A DNA stretch of 64,000 bases from JAIBBD01 sp041390685 (lineage in GTDB: Bacteria; Chloroflexota; Dehalococcoidia; UBA2979), in NCBI GenBank assembly GCA_041390685.1, contig JAWKPL010000001.1, positions 558,001-622,000 of the forward strand, read 5' to 3'. Positions within the stretch are counted from its first letter, which is position 1. Every line of letters starts with the position of its first letter. Positions 33,809-43,598 of the stretch are shown in pieces. A program made the position numbers and the translations under genes. The notes below the pieces were generated by a model that was not told the origin of the DNA, ran no database searches, and was given only the letters and a program-made list of their open reading frames with translations.

Positions 33809-34011
33809 TCCAGCCGAGGCGTGCGGACCCAACGCTGGCGGCGAGGGCGGGCCGGCGGGTCCCTTCGCGCGCGGCCACGCATCCGGCGGATTGGCCTCGG
33901 CACGGGTTGCGGGCCGGGGGGATCGATCTCTAGAGTACCGCTACCACGTTCGTGAAGTCGGTCCGGCCGCGCCGTGCTCTGGAGCGGGCCGTCTGTTGAG
34001 AGGAGGCGCCG

Positions 34012-35190
34012 GTGTCCCTTCGAGGAGCAGCTGCCATCGTCGGAGTATGCGAACTCAAGCCTGAGCGGTCCCGACCGGACCGCGACGTGGCGAGCCTGCT
34101 GGCGGAGGCGAGCTTTGGAGCGATCCGCGATGCCGGTCTCCGCAAGGAGGACATTGACGGGATGCTGATGGAGCCCGACTTCAGCGGTCACGCGGGCGGG
34201 CTGAACGCCAAGATGGCGGAGTACATGGGCATCCAGCCGCAGTTCGGCGCAGGCTTGAATGTGCAGGGCGCTTCCGCCGTCACCGGCGCGGTCCTGGCGG
34301 CGGCCATTGTGAACGCCGGCCTGGCGACCTTCGTCCTGGTGGCGTGCGCGGAGGCACGCGACCCCAACGCCCGGTTCGAGGGCTTCCCGCCGCCGGACCC
34401 GACACTCGGCGAGTGGCAGAATCCGTGGGGCCCCGTGGTCGCGGCGAACGGCCACTACGCGATGATCGCCCACCGCTACGAGTACCTTTATGGGGCGGAC
34501 GTCGCGAAGCGCGCGAAGATCGCCGTCGACCAACGCACGAACGCCTGCGCGAACCCGAACGCGGTCTTCTACGACACGCCGATGACGACCGAGGACGTGG
34601 TCAACTCACGACTGGTCGCGGACCCGCTGCACCTGCTCGAGTGTGTGATGCCGACCTCCGGCGGCTCGGCGTTCATCGTGGGGCCCGCGGACCGCGCACG
34701 CAGCATGCCGCACAAACCTGTGTACATCCTCGGCGGCGCGACCCACATCCCGCGCCAGCACTTCATGCACATGTCGGACTTCGCGGTGGCGCCGGTCGAG
34801 CGGGCGTCAAAACGGGCGATGGCGATGGCGGGCTACGGGCCGTCGGATATGGACCTGCTGCAGCTGTACGACTCGTACACCATCACCGTCATGCTGGAGC
34901 TAGAGGACTCCGGGTTTTGTCCGAAGGGCGAAGCGGGGGACTGGATCCAGGAGCAGGACTTCACCTACCGCGGCAACTTGCCGCTGAATACGCACGGCGG
35001 CCAGATGTCGTACGGGCAGGCAGGCGACGCCGGCGGCTTTTCGCAGGTCACCGAGGCGGTGTTCCAGGCGCGGGGCGATGCGGGCGAGCGGCAGGTACAG
35101 AAGGACATCAACCTCATCTACGTCACGGGCTCCGGGGGGTCATTCGCACAGCAGGCCGGCATGGTGCTGAGCACCGACCCAACCGCCTAG
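34012..35190 (+). CDS. thiolase-superfamily protein (lipid-transfer/acetyl-CoA acetyltransferase type)
   Basis: A 392-residue thiolase-fold protein of the SCP-x/lipid-transfer-associated branch, starting at a GTG with GAGAGGAGG upstream. Features include AAIVGVCELKPERS at the start, GASAVTGAVLAAAIVNAG around the position of the usual nucleophile, and the C-terminal NTHGGQMSYGQAGDAGG, which carries the HGG catalytic histidine. The active-site Cys expected near residue 85-90 is not evident (NVQGASAV instead), as in several of these atypical thiolases. It pairs with the DUF35 OB-fold protein encoded 24 bp later, a common partnership in steroid and acyl-CoA degradation. Confidence 0.87.
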   Translation: MSLRGAAAIVGVCELKPERSRPDRDVASLLAEASFGAIRDAGLRKEDIDGMLMEPDFSGHAGGLNAKMAEYMGIQPQFGAGLNVQGASAVTGAVLAAAIVNAGLATFVLVACAEARDPNARFEGFPPPDPTLGEWQNPWGPVVAANGHYAMIAHRYEYLYGADVAKRAKIAVDQRTNACANPNAVFYDTPMTTEDVVNSRLVADPLHLLECVMPTSGGSAFIVGPADRARSMPHKPVYILGGATHIPRQHFMHMSDFAVAPVERASKRAMAMAGYGPSDMDLLQLYDSYTITVMLELEDSGFCPKGEAGDWIQEQDFTYRGNLPLNTHGGQMSYGQAGDAGGFSQVTEAVFQARGDAGERQVQKDINLIYVTGSGGSFAQQAGMVLSTDPTA

Positions 35191-35214
35191 CACCGCGCAT
35201 CGAGGAGCATCAGC

Positions 35215-35637
35215 ATGCCCGAGTACAACAAGCCGCTCATCGACGAGCCGACGTTCAACAGCAAGGAGTGGTGGGCCGCAACGAAGGAGCACCGGCTGCT
35301 CTTCCAACGCTGCCGTCTTTGCCAGACACCGGTGTTCTTCCCTCGGTACGTCTGCCCGGGAGCGGATTGTCTCGGCGTCGGCACGCTGGAGTGGGAGGAG
35401 TCGTCCGGGCGCGGCCGCATCTTCTCGTTCACGGTCGTGCGTCAGCCGATGGACCGGCGCTTCAACGACGACGTCCCGTACGTCTTCGCGTTGATCCAGC
35501 TCGACGAGCACTGGCGGATGTGGAGCAATGTCATTGGGATCGATCCCGGGGAGGTCCGCGTCGGCCAGCGTGTCGAGGTCGAGTGGGACGATGTGACCGG
35601 CGAGGTCGCGCTGCCGAAGTTCCGCGTCGTCGCGTAG
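35215..35637 (+). CDS. Zn-ribbon/OB-fold protein (DUF35, acyl-CoA-binding partner of thiolase)
   Basis: A 140-residue protein with an N-terminal helix, a rubredoxin-like zinc ribbon (CRLCQTPVFFPRYVCPGADC) and an OB-fold (RIFSFTVVRQPMDRRF onward). DUF35 proteins form complexes with thiolase-like enzymes, as with the aldolase partners of steroid side-chain degradation. ATG with GAGGAG upstream, 24 bp after the thiolase stop. Confidence 0.88.
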   Translation: MPEYNKPLIDEPTFNSKEWWAATKEHRLLFQRCRLCQTPVFFPRYVCPGADCLGVGTLEWEESSGRGRIFSFTVVRQPMDRRFNDDVPYVFALIQLDEHWRMWSNVIGIDPGEVRVGQRVEVEWDDVTGEVALPKFRVVA

Positions 35638-35891
35638 CTGAGCCGCCACCGGGGTCGCCCTGACGTGCAGGGTGGTGATGCGCAGGACCGGAGGGACCTC
35701 GTCTCGCGGCGCCCGGTCGCCGAATGGGGGCCACACCTCGAGGCCGGTGAGCCGGACGGCGGTGCGCCCTTCGCATGGCTTCACCGCCTTGCGGAGGACG
35801 CACCGCCGTTGTTCGAGTTCCGCTGACGAGTGTCCGCCCTGGCCGGTGAGGTCACGGTGCGAGCGGCCGGTCACTCCCCCGGCAGCACCTC

Positions 35892-36692
35892 TCAACCGAC
35901 GAGGTATGGGGGGTGCTGCGGATCCGCCGTCAGACCGCTTGCCGACCGCTGGTCTCCAGCCACCAGTGGGTCGCGCCGGCCACCCTTCGTCAGCAACCAC
36001 AACCCGAGCCACATCTCGCCCAGCACCGAGGGCACAGCGACCACGGCGAGGAAGATGTCCGCATAGTCGCCGTAGTCCGGCAGGATCGTGTTGGCGAGCG
36101 TGTCGGCGATGTACGCAAGCCCGGCAGCGATGAGCAGGAGAGACAGCGCCCTCGGCGCCAGATTCGCCCGGCGGGTGAGGAAACCGACGAGCATGAGATG
36201 CAGCCCGAAGCTGGCAAGACCGACGAGCCACGTGAAGTTGAAGGCGTCGAGATAGAGCGTCACCTGCGCGTTCACCTGGCCCGCCTCGAAGGCGTCGAAC
36301 GCACCGTCTCCGTCGAGCATGCCGAGCACCATGAAGAAGAAGACGAGGGCGACTCCCAGGAACACCGTGTAGACGAGGCGAGCCCATGCGCTGAGCAATG
36401 AGAGGTCATGGTTGGCGGGGCGAAAGACGACATATAGGCCCCACGCGACGACAACATCGATGAGAAACACGGCGAGGAAGGCTACGGCGCCCGCTCGGAA
36501 GAGACCTTCTGACTCGACGATGTTCGCGACCGTCGCCGCAGCGTCATCCGGGACGACCAGTCCCTCGCGGACCATGAAGTTCGCGAAGATGGCGAGGAAG
36601 AAGATCGCGACGTAGCCGACTCCCGCGATGCGAGCCGCCGCGCGGGTCGAGATGGACGGCGCAGGTATCGTTCCTGCAGATGGTGCATTCAC
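35892..36692 (-). CDS. DUF4386-family membrane protein
   Basis: A 266-residue integral membrane protein with six to seven helices, matching the DUF4386 pattern: ARIAGVGYVAIFFLAIFANF in helix 1, RPANHDLSLLSAWARLVY after helix 3 and a conserved late WLLTKGG segment. The family has no known function. The ATG at 36692 lies 57 bp after the MDR dehydrogenase stop on the same strand, so the two may be co-transcribed. Confidence 0.82.
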   Translation of the reverse strand: MNAPSAGTIPAPSISTRAAARIAGVGYVAIFFLAIFANFMVREGLVVPDDAAATVANIVESEGLFRAGAVAFLAVFLIDVVVAWGLYVVFRPANHDLSLLSAWARLVYTVFLGVALVFFFMVLGMLDGDGAFDAFEAGQVNAQVTLYLDAFNFTWLVGLASFGLHLMLVGFLTRRANLAPRALSLLLIAAGLAYIADTLANTILPDYGDYADIFLAVVAVPSVLGEMWLGLWLLTKGGRRDPLVAGDQRSASGLTADPQHPPYLVG

Positions 36693-36749
36693 AGTAGCTC
36701 TCCTGTTCGCTGCTGGGTGTGCGTTGCTCCTGGCTGGTTCGCCTGCGAA

Positions 36750-37964
36750 CTACACGGTGATCACCACCTTTCCTCGGGCGCGGCCGGACTGGACATGTCG
36801 AATCGCGTCCTGTGACTCGTGGAGAGGGAAGGTCCGGTCGACCGCGGGGGTGATCCGACCATCGCGCGCGAGGGCGGCGAGCACCTCGAGATCCGCAGGG
36901 CGGACCGTCGAGATGAGGAAGCCGAGCTTCTGCCGGACGAACGCTGAGAGGATGCGCGCGCGCAGTTGTCGGTCGACGCCACCGGCGAACGTACCCCCGC
37001 CCTCACCACCGACGATGACGAGTGTCCCGTCCGGCGCGAGCGCGCGGCGAAGGAGCCGAATGGGGCGGTTCCCGGCAATGTCGAGGATGACGTCGAAGCG
37101 CGCGCCCCGTGCGGTGATCTCCTCGCGCGTGTAGTCGACGACCTGCGTGGCTCCGAGGGACCGGACGAGGTCGAGCTTCGCGGTACTTGCCACGGCTGTG
37201 ACTCGGGCACCGAGAGCGACCGCGATTTGCACGGCGAAGGAGCCCACCCCACCGGACGCGCCGATCACGAGTACGTGCTGGCCCGGCTGGACGGCCGCCG
37301 CGTCCCGGAGGGCCTGGAGCGCCGTGACCGCGGACGTACCGAGGGCGGCGGCCTGCTCCCACGACACGGTCGGTGGCCTGTGAGCGAGCCTGTCTTCCGG
37401 TACAGCGGCGTACTCGGCGTAGGCTCCGGCACCGCTGCCGAACACATCGTCTCCCGGCTGGAAGCGCGTGACGGCCGAGCCGACGGCTTCGACCTGTCCG
37501 GCGAGGTCCAGTCCCGGAATGGACTGCTTCGGGCGGCGAAGCCCGTACACTGCCCGCAGGACATACGGCCGCCCGGTCATGAGGTGCACGACACCGGCGT
37601 CCACGGCGCTGGCGCGCACGCGCACAAGCACCTCGCGGTCACCGACCGTGGGGATGCTCGCGGTCGCGAGCTGCAACTCGTCGGCGGAGCCGTACTTCGT
37701 CTGCAGGACGGCCTGCATCAGTCCGTTGCCGGCCGGAGCGGCATCGATGGGGCAGACGGAGATGACGGGGATGCCAAGGTCGCGCATCCGCGCGATCACG
37801 CCGTGCAGCGCGGCCTGGTCACGTACGGGGATGCGGAGGAGCGTGGTGCCGTCCGCCTCACGCGTGATCGATGTGACGTCGACGCGGTCGGACCATCCAT
37901 CGTCGAGGTGGCCTCGGACGCGGATGTCGTAGAGGACCGGCTTGTTCGTGGCGTGCGCCGACAT
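36750..37964 (-). CDS. MDR-family zinc-type alcohol dehydrogenase/quinone oxidoreductase fused to an N-terminal small domain
   Basis: A 404-residue protein. Residues about 83-404 form a medium-chain dehydrogenase/reductase with substrate-domain motif GLDLAGQVEAVG and NAD(P)-binding GASGGVGSFAVQ; structural zinc cysteines are absent, so it is closer to quinone-oxidoreductase/NADPH-dependent ADHs. Residues about 9-75 are an extra ferredoxin-like domain (YDIRVRGHLDDGW, then VRDQAALHGVIARMRDLG) that I recall mostly as a stand-alone small protein. No ribosome site precedes the internal Met at 83, so the fusion seems real. ATG 37964 has GGGAG upstream. Confidence 0.87.
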   Translation of the reverse strand: MSAHATNKPVLYDIRVRGHLDDGWSDRVDVTSITREADGTTLLRIPVRDQAALHGVIARMRDLGIPVISVCPIDAAPAGNGLMQAVLQTKYGSADELQLATASIPTVGDREVLVRVRASAVDAGVVHLMTGRPYVLRAVYGLRRPKQSIPGLDLAGQVEAVGSAVTRFQPGDDVFGSGAGAYAEYAAVPEDRLAHRPPTVSWEQAAALGTSAVTALQALRDAAAVQPGQHVLVIGASGGVGSFAVQIAVALGARVTAVASTAKLDLVRSLGATQVVDYTREEITARGARFDVILDIAGNRPIRLLRRALAPDGTLVIVGGEGGGTFAGGVDRQLRARILSAFVRQKLGFLISTVRPADLEVLAALARDGRITPAVDRTFPLHESQDAIRHVQSGRARGKVVITV

Positions 37965-38104
37965 CGTTGACTCCCTTCGCCGCGGAGGGGGCGCTCCCGG
38001 CTGCAGACTGTGGTCGATGACTCCAATCTGGATGGATCGGCGGACGCCGCCCTCGGCCAAAGGGTGTAATCGGGGGGTGCAATTCGGAGCGTGAAGGCGG
38101 AGCG

Positions 38105-40828
38105 CTAGATCAAGCGCAGCTCGTTCGCGCGAGCGACTGCCTCGGTGCGGTGGGTCACGCCGAGCTTGCCGTAGGCGTTCGCGATGTGTCGCTTCACGGT
38201 CGCAACGCTGAGGACGAGATGGTCAGCGATCTCCTGGTTTCGCATACCGGTCGCGATCAGGCGGAGGATCTCCACTTCGCGGGCGGTGAGCGCCTCGGGC
38301 AGCGCCATGGGCTCGTGAGCCGCGTGCTTCGTCGATATGCCGTGTTCGCGGAGCGCGCGCACGAGGTCGCCGGCGTACGCGGTCGCGACGCCATCAGCGA
38401 CGGCCTGGCGGAGCAGGCCGTGGACCGGCTCGCCCTCGGCCGCAACGAGGCGCCAGTAGCCCTCTGGTTCGGCCAGCCGGAGCGCTTCGGCGAAGAGCAC
38501 CGTCGCCGCCTCCGTGTCGCCGAGCGCCTGTGAGGCCAGCGCCTGCAGGAGGCGGATCTCCAGGACGCTGCCGTCTCGGAGGCCGTCCGCGTCCTCGAAG
38601 AGCCGACCGAGCAGTCCGAGCGCGGCCGTCGCATCAGCGGGACTGCCGTTGATGCGGGAGCGGTAGAGCAACAGCCGCACCAGCGTGAGGTACTCGTACT
38701 CGCGTTCGAAGGCTACCTGGCCGTCTGCTGAGAGTCCCTGCTGTGCCGCCCACGTCTCGACTTCCGAGAGCCGTCCCGCAAACAGCATCACGCGGGCCCG
38801 CCTCGCGTGCATCGGGACACTCGGGACCGTGGCGGGGACGACGGAGCGCTCAGCCTCGCAGAGGTCCTCGATCGCCGCGGCGAAATCGCCGTTGAGCTCG
38901 TGCAGACGGGCGCGTCCCGCGGCGAGTCGCGAGAGCGTTTCCGGGAGCAGGGCGTCCTGCGCGAGTTCCTCGGCGATGTGCTGATGCCGAGCCGCCGCAC
39001 CGAGATCGCCCCGCTCGGCCGCGACGGCGCTGAGACCGAGATGCGCATCCGCCGCTCCCGGCATGAGCGGGTTTCCGGCGGTGTTCCAGAGGGACAGCGC
39101 ACGTTCGTAGTGGCGGCACGCTTCAGTGAGTCGCCCGCGCCACATCGCCAGCTTACCGGCGTCGTAGAGGGCGCTGACCGCCAGGGCAACGTCTCCCGAC
39201 CGCTCCAGCCCTTCAACCCCTCGGGAGTGCGCCGCAGCCGCGGCGTTCAGGTCACCCATGCGCCACGGCGCGAGCGCGAGCAGGAGCGCAGCGCCTGACC
39301 GCCAGGTGTGCTGGTCCGCGGGCAACACCTCGAGGGCGCGCTGGGAGTGCTCCACCGTGGCGGTGACATCGCCGGTGGCCATCGCGTGGTATCCACGGGC
39401 AACCGCGGTGAGTCCCTGCAGCAACGCGAGCGCCTCGTCGGGCCGCCCCGGACTCGCGGCGCTCGCTCGTCCGTCAGCGGCCCGCGACGCGACATCGAGC
39501 CAGCGGAGCGCGGCCCCCATCTCACCTGCGGGGAATAGTCCGAAGGCGTAGTACGCGCAGAGGACGGGACGCTGCGCCACGACCTCGTCAGGGAGCTGAC
39601 GCAACCATTCGAGGAGTTGAAGCGGCTGGTAGGCGCGCACCACGTCCGAGGCGATGGACTCGATCAGTTCGGCCGCGCGTTCGACGTGGCCTCCGACCAG
39701 GGCTTGGCTGATCGCTTCGTGCGCCTGACCGGCGCGGGTGTACCAGTCGCTGGCAGCGCGGTGAAGGTTACGGACTTCGTACTTCGCGTCGTTGTTGACG
39801 TGCGCCCGGAGGACATCGGAGAAGAGGTGGTGGTAGCGGAACCACTGGCGCCGATCGTCGAGTGCCACGACGAAGAGATTCGCGCGCTCGAGGCCCTCGA
39901 GCGTTGCCGCGCCATCCGCGCGACCGGTCAGCGCGTCGCACAGCGGGCCGTACAGGCGGTCGAGGATCGATGTCTTCAGCAGGAAGTCGCGTACGTGCGC
40001 GGGCTGACGATGCAGTACCTCCTCGAGCAGGTAGTCGACGATGTACCGGTCGTTGCCGGCGAAGGCCGCAACGAATGCACCGTGGTCATCGCGGCCCTCC
40101 ATCGAGAGCGCGGCGAGCTGCAGCCCGGCGATCCAGCCCTCGGTACGCCGTTCCAGCGCGGCGATGTCGTCAGCGGAGACCTGGAGGCCCATTGTGTCCT
40201 TGAGGAAGGCGGCGGCCTCGTCCGTGGAGAAGGCCAGATCCGCAGAGCGGAGTTCCGTCAGGTCGCCGCGCGACCGCAGTCGAGCGATGGGGATCGGCGG
40301 GTCGGCCCGGCTGGCCAGCACGAGGTGCATCTGGCGGGGCATGTGGTCGATGAGGAAGGCCATTGCCTGGTGGACGGCTTCTGACTCGACGGCGTGATAG
40401 TCGTCGAGCACCAGGACGACGGGCGTAGCTTCGGCGGCGGCATCGTTGAGCACGGCGGTGAGGACCACCTCGGCGGGGTATGGTTGCCGGGTGCGCACCA
40501 TCGCGAGCGCGCGTCCGCCGACGTGTGGATGTGCACGCCGCAGCGCTTCGACCACGTACTCAAGGAAGCGTCCGGGATCGCCGTCGCCGCGGTCGAGCGA
40601 GAGCCAGGCCACGGTGCGACCGGGCTTCGAGGCGAGCCATTCTCCGAGCAGCGTGGTCTTGCCGGCGCCGGCGCGGGCCGAGATTACGGTGACACGGCCC
40701 TGTGCGCCTCGTTCGAGGCGCTGCACGAGGCGCGGCCGGCGGACGAGCCCGCCCCTCCAGGCGGGCGGGAAGAACCTGGTCTCCAGCAGCGCCGGCGCGG
40801 GGGCGGCTTCAATGTCCATTCCGTCCAT
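38105..40828 (-). CDS. MalT-like LuxR-family ATP-dependent transcriptional regulator
   Basis: A 907-residue STAND regulator. It has an N-terminal NTPase with Walker A SARAGAGKTT and Walker B VVLVLDDYHAV, a winged-helix/helical region, TPR-like repeats in the middle and a C-terminal LuxR helix-turn-helix with LTAREVEILRLIATGMRNQE and LSVATVKRHI. These proteins sense a small inducer plus ATP and activate catabolic genes. ATG 40828 is likely; a second ATG is 9 bp downstream, and neither has a clear ribosome site. It is divergent from an LLM oxidoreductase gene (about 257 bp gap) and may control it. Confidence 0.88.
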   Translation of the reverse strand: MDGMDIEAAPAPALLETRFFPPAWRGGLVRRPRLVQRLERGAQGRVTVISARAGAGKTTLLGEWLASKPGRTVAWLSLDRGDGDPGRFLEYVVEALRRAHPHVGGRALAMVRTRQPYPAEVVLTAVLNDAAAEATPVVLVLDDYHAVESEAVHQAMAFLIDHMPRQMHLVLASRADPPIPIARLRSRGDLTELRSADLAFSTDEAAAFLKDTMGLQVSADDIAALERRTEGWIAGLQLAALSMEGRDDHGAFVAAFAGNDRYIVDYLLEEVLHRQPAHVRDFLLKTSILDRLYGPLCDALTGRADGAATLEGLERANLFVVALDDRRQWFRYHHLFSDVLRAHVNNDAKYEVRNLHRAASDWYTRAGQAHEAISQALVGGHVERAAELIESIASDVVRAYQPLQLLEWLRQLPDEVVAQRPVLCAYYAFGLFPAGEMGAALRWLDVASRAADGRASAASPGRPDEALALLQGLTAVARGYHAMATGDVTATVEHSQRALEVLPADQHTWRSGAALLLALAPWRMGDLNAAAAAHSRGVEGLERSGDVALAVSALYDAGKLAMWRGRLTEACRHYERALSLWNTAGNPLMPGAADAHLGLSAVAAERGDLGAAARHQHIAEELAQDALLPETLSRLAAGRARLHELNGDFAAAIEDLCEAERSVVPATVPSVPMHARRARVMLFAGRLSEVETWAAQQGLSADGQVAFEREYEYLTLVRLLLYRSRINGSPADATAALGLLGRLFEDADGLRDGSVLEIRLLQALASQALGDTEAATVLFAEALRLAEPEGYWRLVAAEGEPVHGLLRQAVADGVATAYAGDLVRALREHGISTKHAAHEPMALPEALTAREVEILRLIATGMRNQEIADHLVLSVATVKRHIANAYGKLGVTHRTEAVARANELRLI

Positions 40829-41085
40829 CCGACGATTGTAGGGAATCGACCGCGCGACATCGGGGCGGGACGGCAGGCGTGCCGGAGTCCCGCGGGCCTC
40901 CGCGCCCGGAGTCACTGATGCCGGGCTGCGGGTTCCGGGCGCGACCGCGTGGCGGATGGTCGGGCCGGAAGCACGATCATGCCGCCACCGCCGTACGTTA
41001 TCGGCGACGATCACAACTCGCTCGTACCGCACAATCCACGCGGAATGGCGTTCCATTCCGCTGTGTATGAAGGGGTTGGGCCGGA

Positions 41086-42159
41086 GTGAAGATCGAGACT
41101 GGCTTCGGGGAGACCTGGCTGGGGGAAGTGCCCGCCCGCGTGCGCGAGGCGGAGGCGGCCGGCTTCGACTCCATCAGCACGCCGGAGATGCGGCACAACT
41201 CCATCCTCGAGCTGACTCTGGCGGCGGAACACTCCGAGCGGATGGAACTGTGCACCGGCGTCACGATCGCGTTCCCGCGCTCACCGATGGTCATGGCGCA
41301 ATCGGCGTGGGACCTGCAGCAGTTCAGCAAGGGCCGCATCAACATCGGGCTGGGCTCGCAGGTGAAGGGTCACAACATCCGGCGGTTCGGCGGCACGTGG
41401 TCGCCACCTGCCCGGCGGATGGAAGAGTATGTAACGATGATGCGGGCCATCTGGCGGTCGTGGCAGTTCGGAGAACGGCCCGAGTTCGTCGGCGAAGACT
41501 ATCGGTACCTGCTGATGACGCCCGCATTCAATCCGGGGCCGATCGACTACCCGTTCCCGAAGATCTCAATCGCCAGCGTCGGGCCGAAGATGGCCGAGGT
41601 GGCGGGCGCCGTCGGCGATGGGCTGCGTCCTCATGGGTTCATGACCGAGAAGTACATGCGTCAGACGGTCCTGCCGGCGGTCGAGCGGGGCGCGCAACGC
41701 GCCGGACGCACGCTCGCGGACATCGAGATCTCGGTGGGCGGGTTCAGCGCCTTCGGCGAGACGGAGGCTGAGGTCGAGCAGGCCATCGACGCTCTGCGAC
41801 GTCCGATCTCCTTCTACGGTTCGACGCGCACGTATCACGTCGTGTTCCAGGCGCACGGTCTGGAAGCGCTCGGGATGCGGCTCCATGAGCTCTCGTTGCG
41901 CGGTGAGTGGGACAAGATGCTTGAGGCTGTGACGTTCGAGCATGCGGCGGAGATGGCGAACGCCTGCACCTACGATGAGCTGCCTCGGTACGCGCGCGAG
42001 CACTTCGAGTACGCGACGCGCATGCGGCTGCCGTTTGGAGACGAGCACGGCGCGGGACGGTACGGCGGGTCGGAGGAAGCCGACGGCACGCATCCCTCGA
42101 TGAGCCGGGAGCGCCTCGACTGGCTCATCAAGGAGTTGCACCAGGTCGGGGCCGCCTGA
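41086..42159 (+). CDS. LLM-class (luciferase-like) flavin/F420-dependent oxidoreductase
   Basis: A 357-residue TIM-barrel oxidoreductase of the bacterial luciferase-like family. It shows the family N-terminus (FGETWLGEVPARVREAEAAG), the GTWSPPARRMEEYVTMM helix and PFPKISIASVGPKMAEVAG strand. Family members use F420 or FMN; the cofactor and substrate cannot be decided here. GTG start with GAAGGGG upstream. It is divergent from the MalT-like regulator and converges on mscS. Confidence 0.87.
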   Translation: MKIETGFGETWLGEVPARVREAEAAGFDSISTPEMRHNSILELTLAAEHSERMELCTGVTIAFPRSPMVMAQSAWDLQQFSKGRINIGLGSQVKGHNIRRFGGTWSPPARRMEEYVTMMRAIWRSWQFGERPEFVGEDYRYLLMTPAFNPGPIDYPFPKISIASVGPKMAEVAGAVGDGLRPHGFMTEKYMRQTVLPAVERGAQRAGRTLADIEISVGGFSAFGETEAEVEQAIDALRRPISFYGSTRTYHVVFQAHGLEALGMRLHELSLRGEWDKMLEAVTFEHAAEMANACTYDELPRYAREHFEYATRMRLPFGDEHGAGRYGGSEEADGTHPSMSRERLDWLIKELHQVGAA

Positions 42160-42230
42160 CCCAGCAGCCGACGAGGCTGCGTGATGCGGGCCCTCGCGGT
42201 CACGCGACCGGAACCCCACGGGGCGGCGGA

Positions 42231-43298
42231 TCATCGCGCTCCGGCCATCGCTGCCGGCGGGACCAGGCGCACGGTCGTGGTCGGATAGGCGAAGTCGATC
42301 CGGCGCTCGGCGAATCGCCGGAAGATCTCGAAGTTGATCTGCTCGTGGATGTCCATGTAGCGGTTGTAGTCGGGGTCCAGCACGAAGTACACGACCTCGA
42401 ACTGCACCGCGCTCGATGCGAACCGCGCGAGATGGGCGCGGTCGAATCGCGTACCGTCCTGTCGCTCCACGGACTCCCGTAGGAGGCGCGGGATGTCCTC
42501 GAGCTGCTCGGCGGGAGTCTCGTACGTCACGTCGACCAGGAACAGCACGCGCCGCTCTTCCATCCGCTGGTAGTTCTGCAGCCGGCTTTGCAGGATGTCT
42601 GTGTTCGAGAAGATCAGCTGCTCGCCCGATAGGCTCCTGATGCGTGTCGTCTTGAGACCAACGTTCTCGACGACGCCCATGCGATCGCCAACGACGATGA
42701 AGTCCCCGACGAGAAACGGCTTATCCATCACGATCGCGAGCGAGGCGAAGAGGTCTGCCAGCACGCTCTGCGCGGCGAGCGCTACCGCAATACCGCCGAT
42801 TCCCAGACCGGCGACGATCGCGGTCACTCGAATGCCGACGTTGTCGAGGATCAGCAGCACGATGATCGACCACATAGCGACGCGGGCGAGCAGTCCAATC
42901 GCCCCGAGCGTCGTGACGCTGGCTGAATCGGTGGCGAGGCGGTCGCGCCGGTAGCGCGCGACCCAGAAGCCGATCGCCTCGTTTCCCCATACGGCCGACT
43001 GAGCCAGCAGTCCGATCACGGCACCGGCCTTGGCGATGCGCCCGAAGTTGGGTGCCACATCGAGGGTAAGGAGCCCCGCGTACGTAGAGAGCAGCAGGAT
43101 CGGGAGCAGGCGAGTGCTCCCGGCGAGCGCCGCGACGAGCTGTCCTGCGCTGGCCTCCGCCACGAGCAGCCTCGAGGCGCGTCTTCGTACTGTCCGCCGC
43201 ACAAGAAGGAGGGCCGCGCACGTCACGAGGACGACGCCAGCGGCGAGCATCCAGCGAGCGAGCGAGTTTCCTCCGACTGACGTTTCGAGCCACGTCAT
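42231..43298 (-). CDS. small-conductance mechanosensitive channel family protein (MscS)
   Basis: A 355-residue membrane protein with four or five helices, an MscS pore helix (GIRVTAIVAGLGIGGIAVAL), the beta domain (VGDFIVVGDRMGVVENVGLKTTRIRSL) and the alpha/beta C-terminal domain. It opens on membrane tension to release solutes during osmotic downshock. ATG start with GGAGGCGCG upstream. There is no periplasmic extension. Confidence 0.93.
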   Translation of the reverse strand: MTWLETSVGGNSLARWMLAAGVVLVTCAALLLVRRTVRRRASRLLVAEASAGQLVAALAGSTRLLPILLLSTYAGLLTLDVAPNFGRIAKAGAVIGLLAQSAVWGNEAIGFWVARYRRDRLATDSASVTTLGAIGLLARVAMWSIIVLLILDNVGIRVTAIVAGLGIGGIAVALAAQSVLADLFASLAIVMDKPFLVGDFIVVGDRMGVVENVGLKTTRIRSLSGEQLIFSNTDILQSRLQNYQRMEERRVLFLVDVTYETPAEQLEDIPRLLRESVERQDGTRFDRAHLARFASSAVQFEVVYFVLDPDYNRYMDIHEQINFEIFRRFAERRIDFAYPTTTVRLVPPAAMAGAR

Positions 43299-43493
43299 CG
43301 CGCCTCCGTTCCGCCCGCAGGCGCAGCAGGGCCCCTCTGGGGCCGATCGCTCTCGTCGGACGGACGCGCCCGTCCCTGCGCCGCGCCGAGAGAGGGGGGG
43401 CCGCCTCCGACGTTACCCGTGGAAGCCCGTTCGTCAACCCTGCGATGCGGTGGCGGCCAGTTCGACCAAGAAAACAAGGAGAGGTGAGCAGCG

Positions 43494-43598
43494 ATGCCGG
43501 CCTGCGGCCAACGTCCCTCCGTCGGGCTGGATATGCCGTCGAGACCGCATGTCAGCGCCGCGGGGAAGCCCGGCAGGCGGGGACCCGCCGTCTCCTAG
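43494..43598 (+). CDS. possible 34-residue peptide
   Basis: An ATG preceded by AAGGAGAGG (longish spacing) opens a 34-codon frame rich in Pro, Gly and Arg. It overlaps the end of the zincin gene on the other strand. There is no other evidence that it is translated; it may be chance. Confidence 0.15.
   Translation: MPACGQRPSVGLDMPSRPHVSAAGKPGRRGPAVS

Noticed and set aside
42164..42180. Hairpin GCAGCC-GACGA-GGCTGC between the LLM and mscS genes as a terminator
   Set aside because: The stem is only six bp with no T-run, too weak to call.
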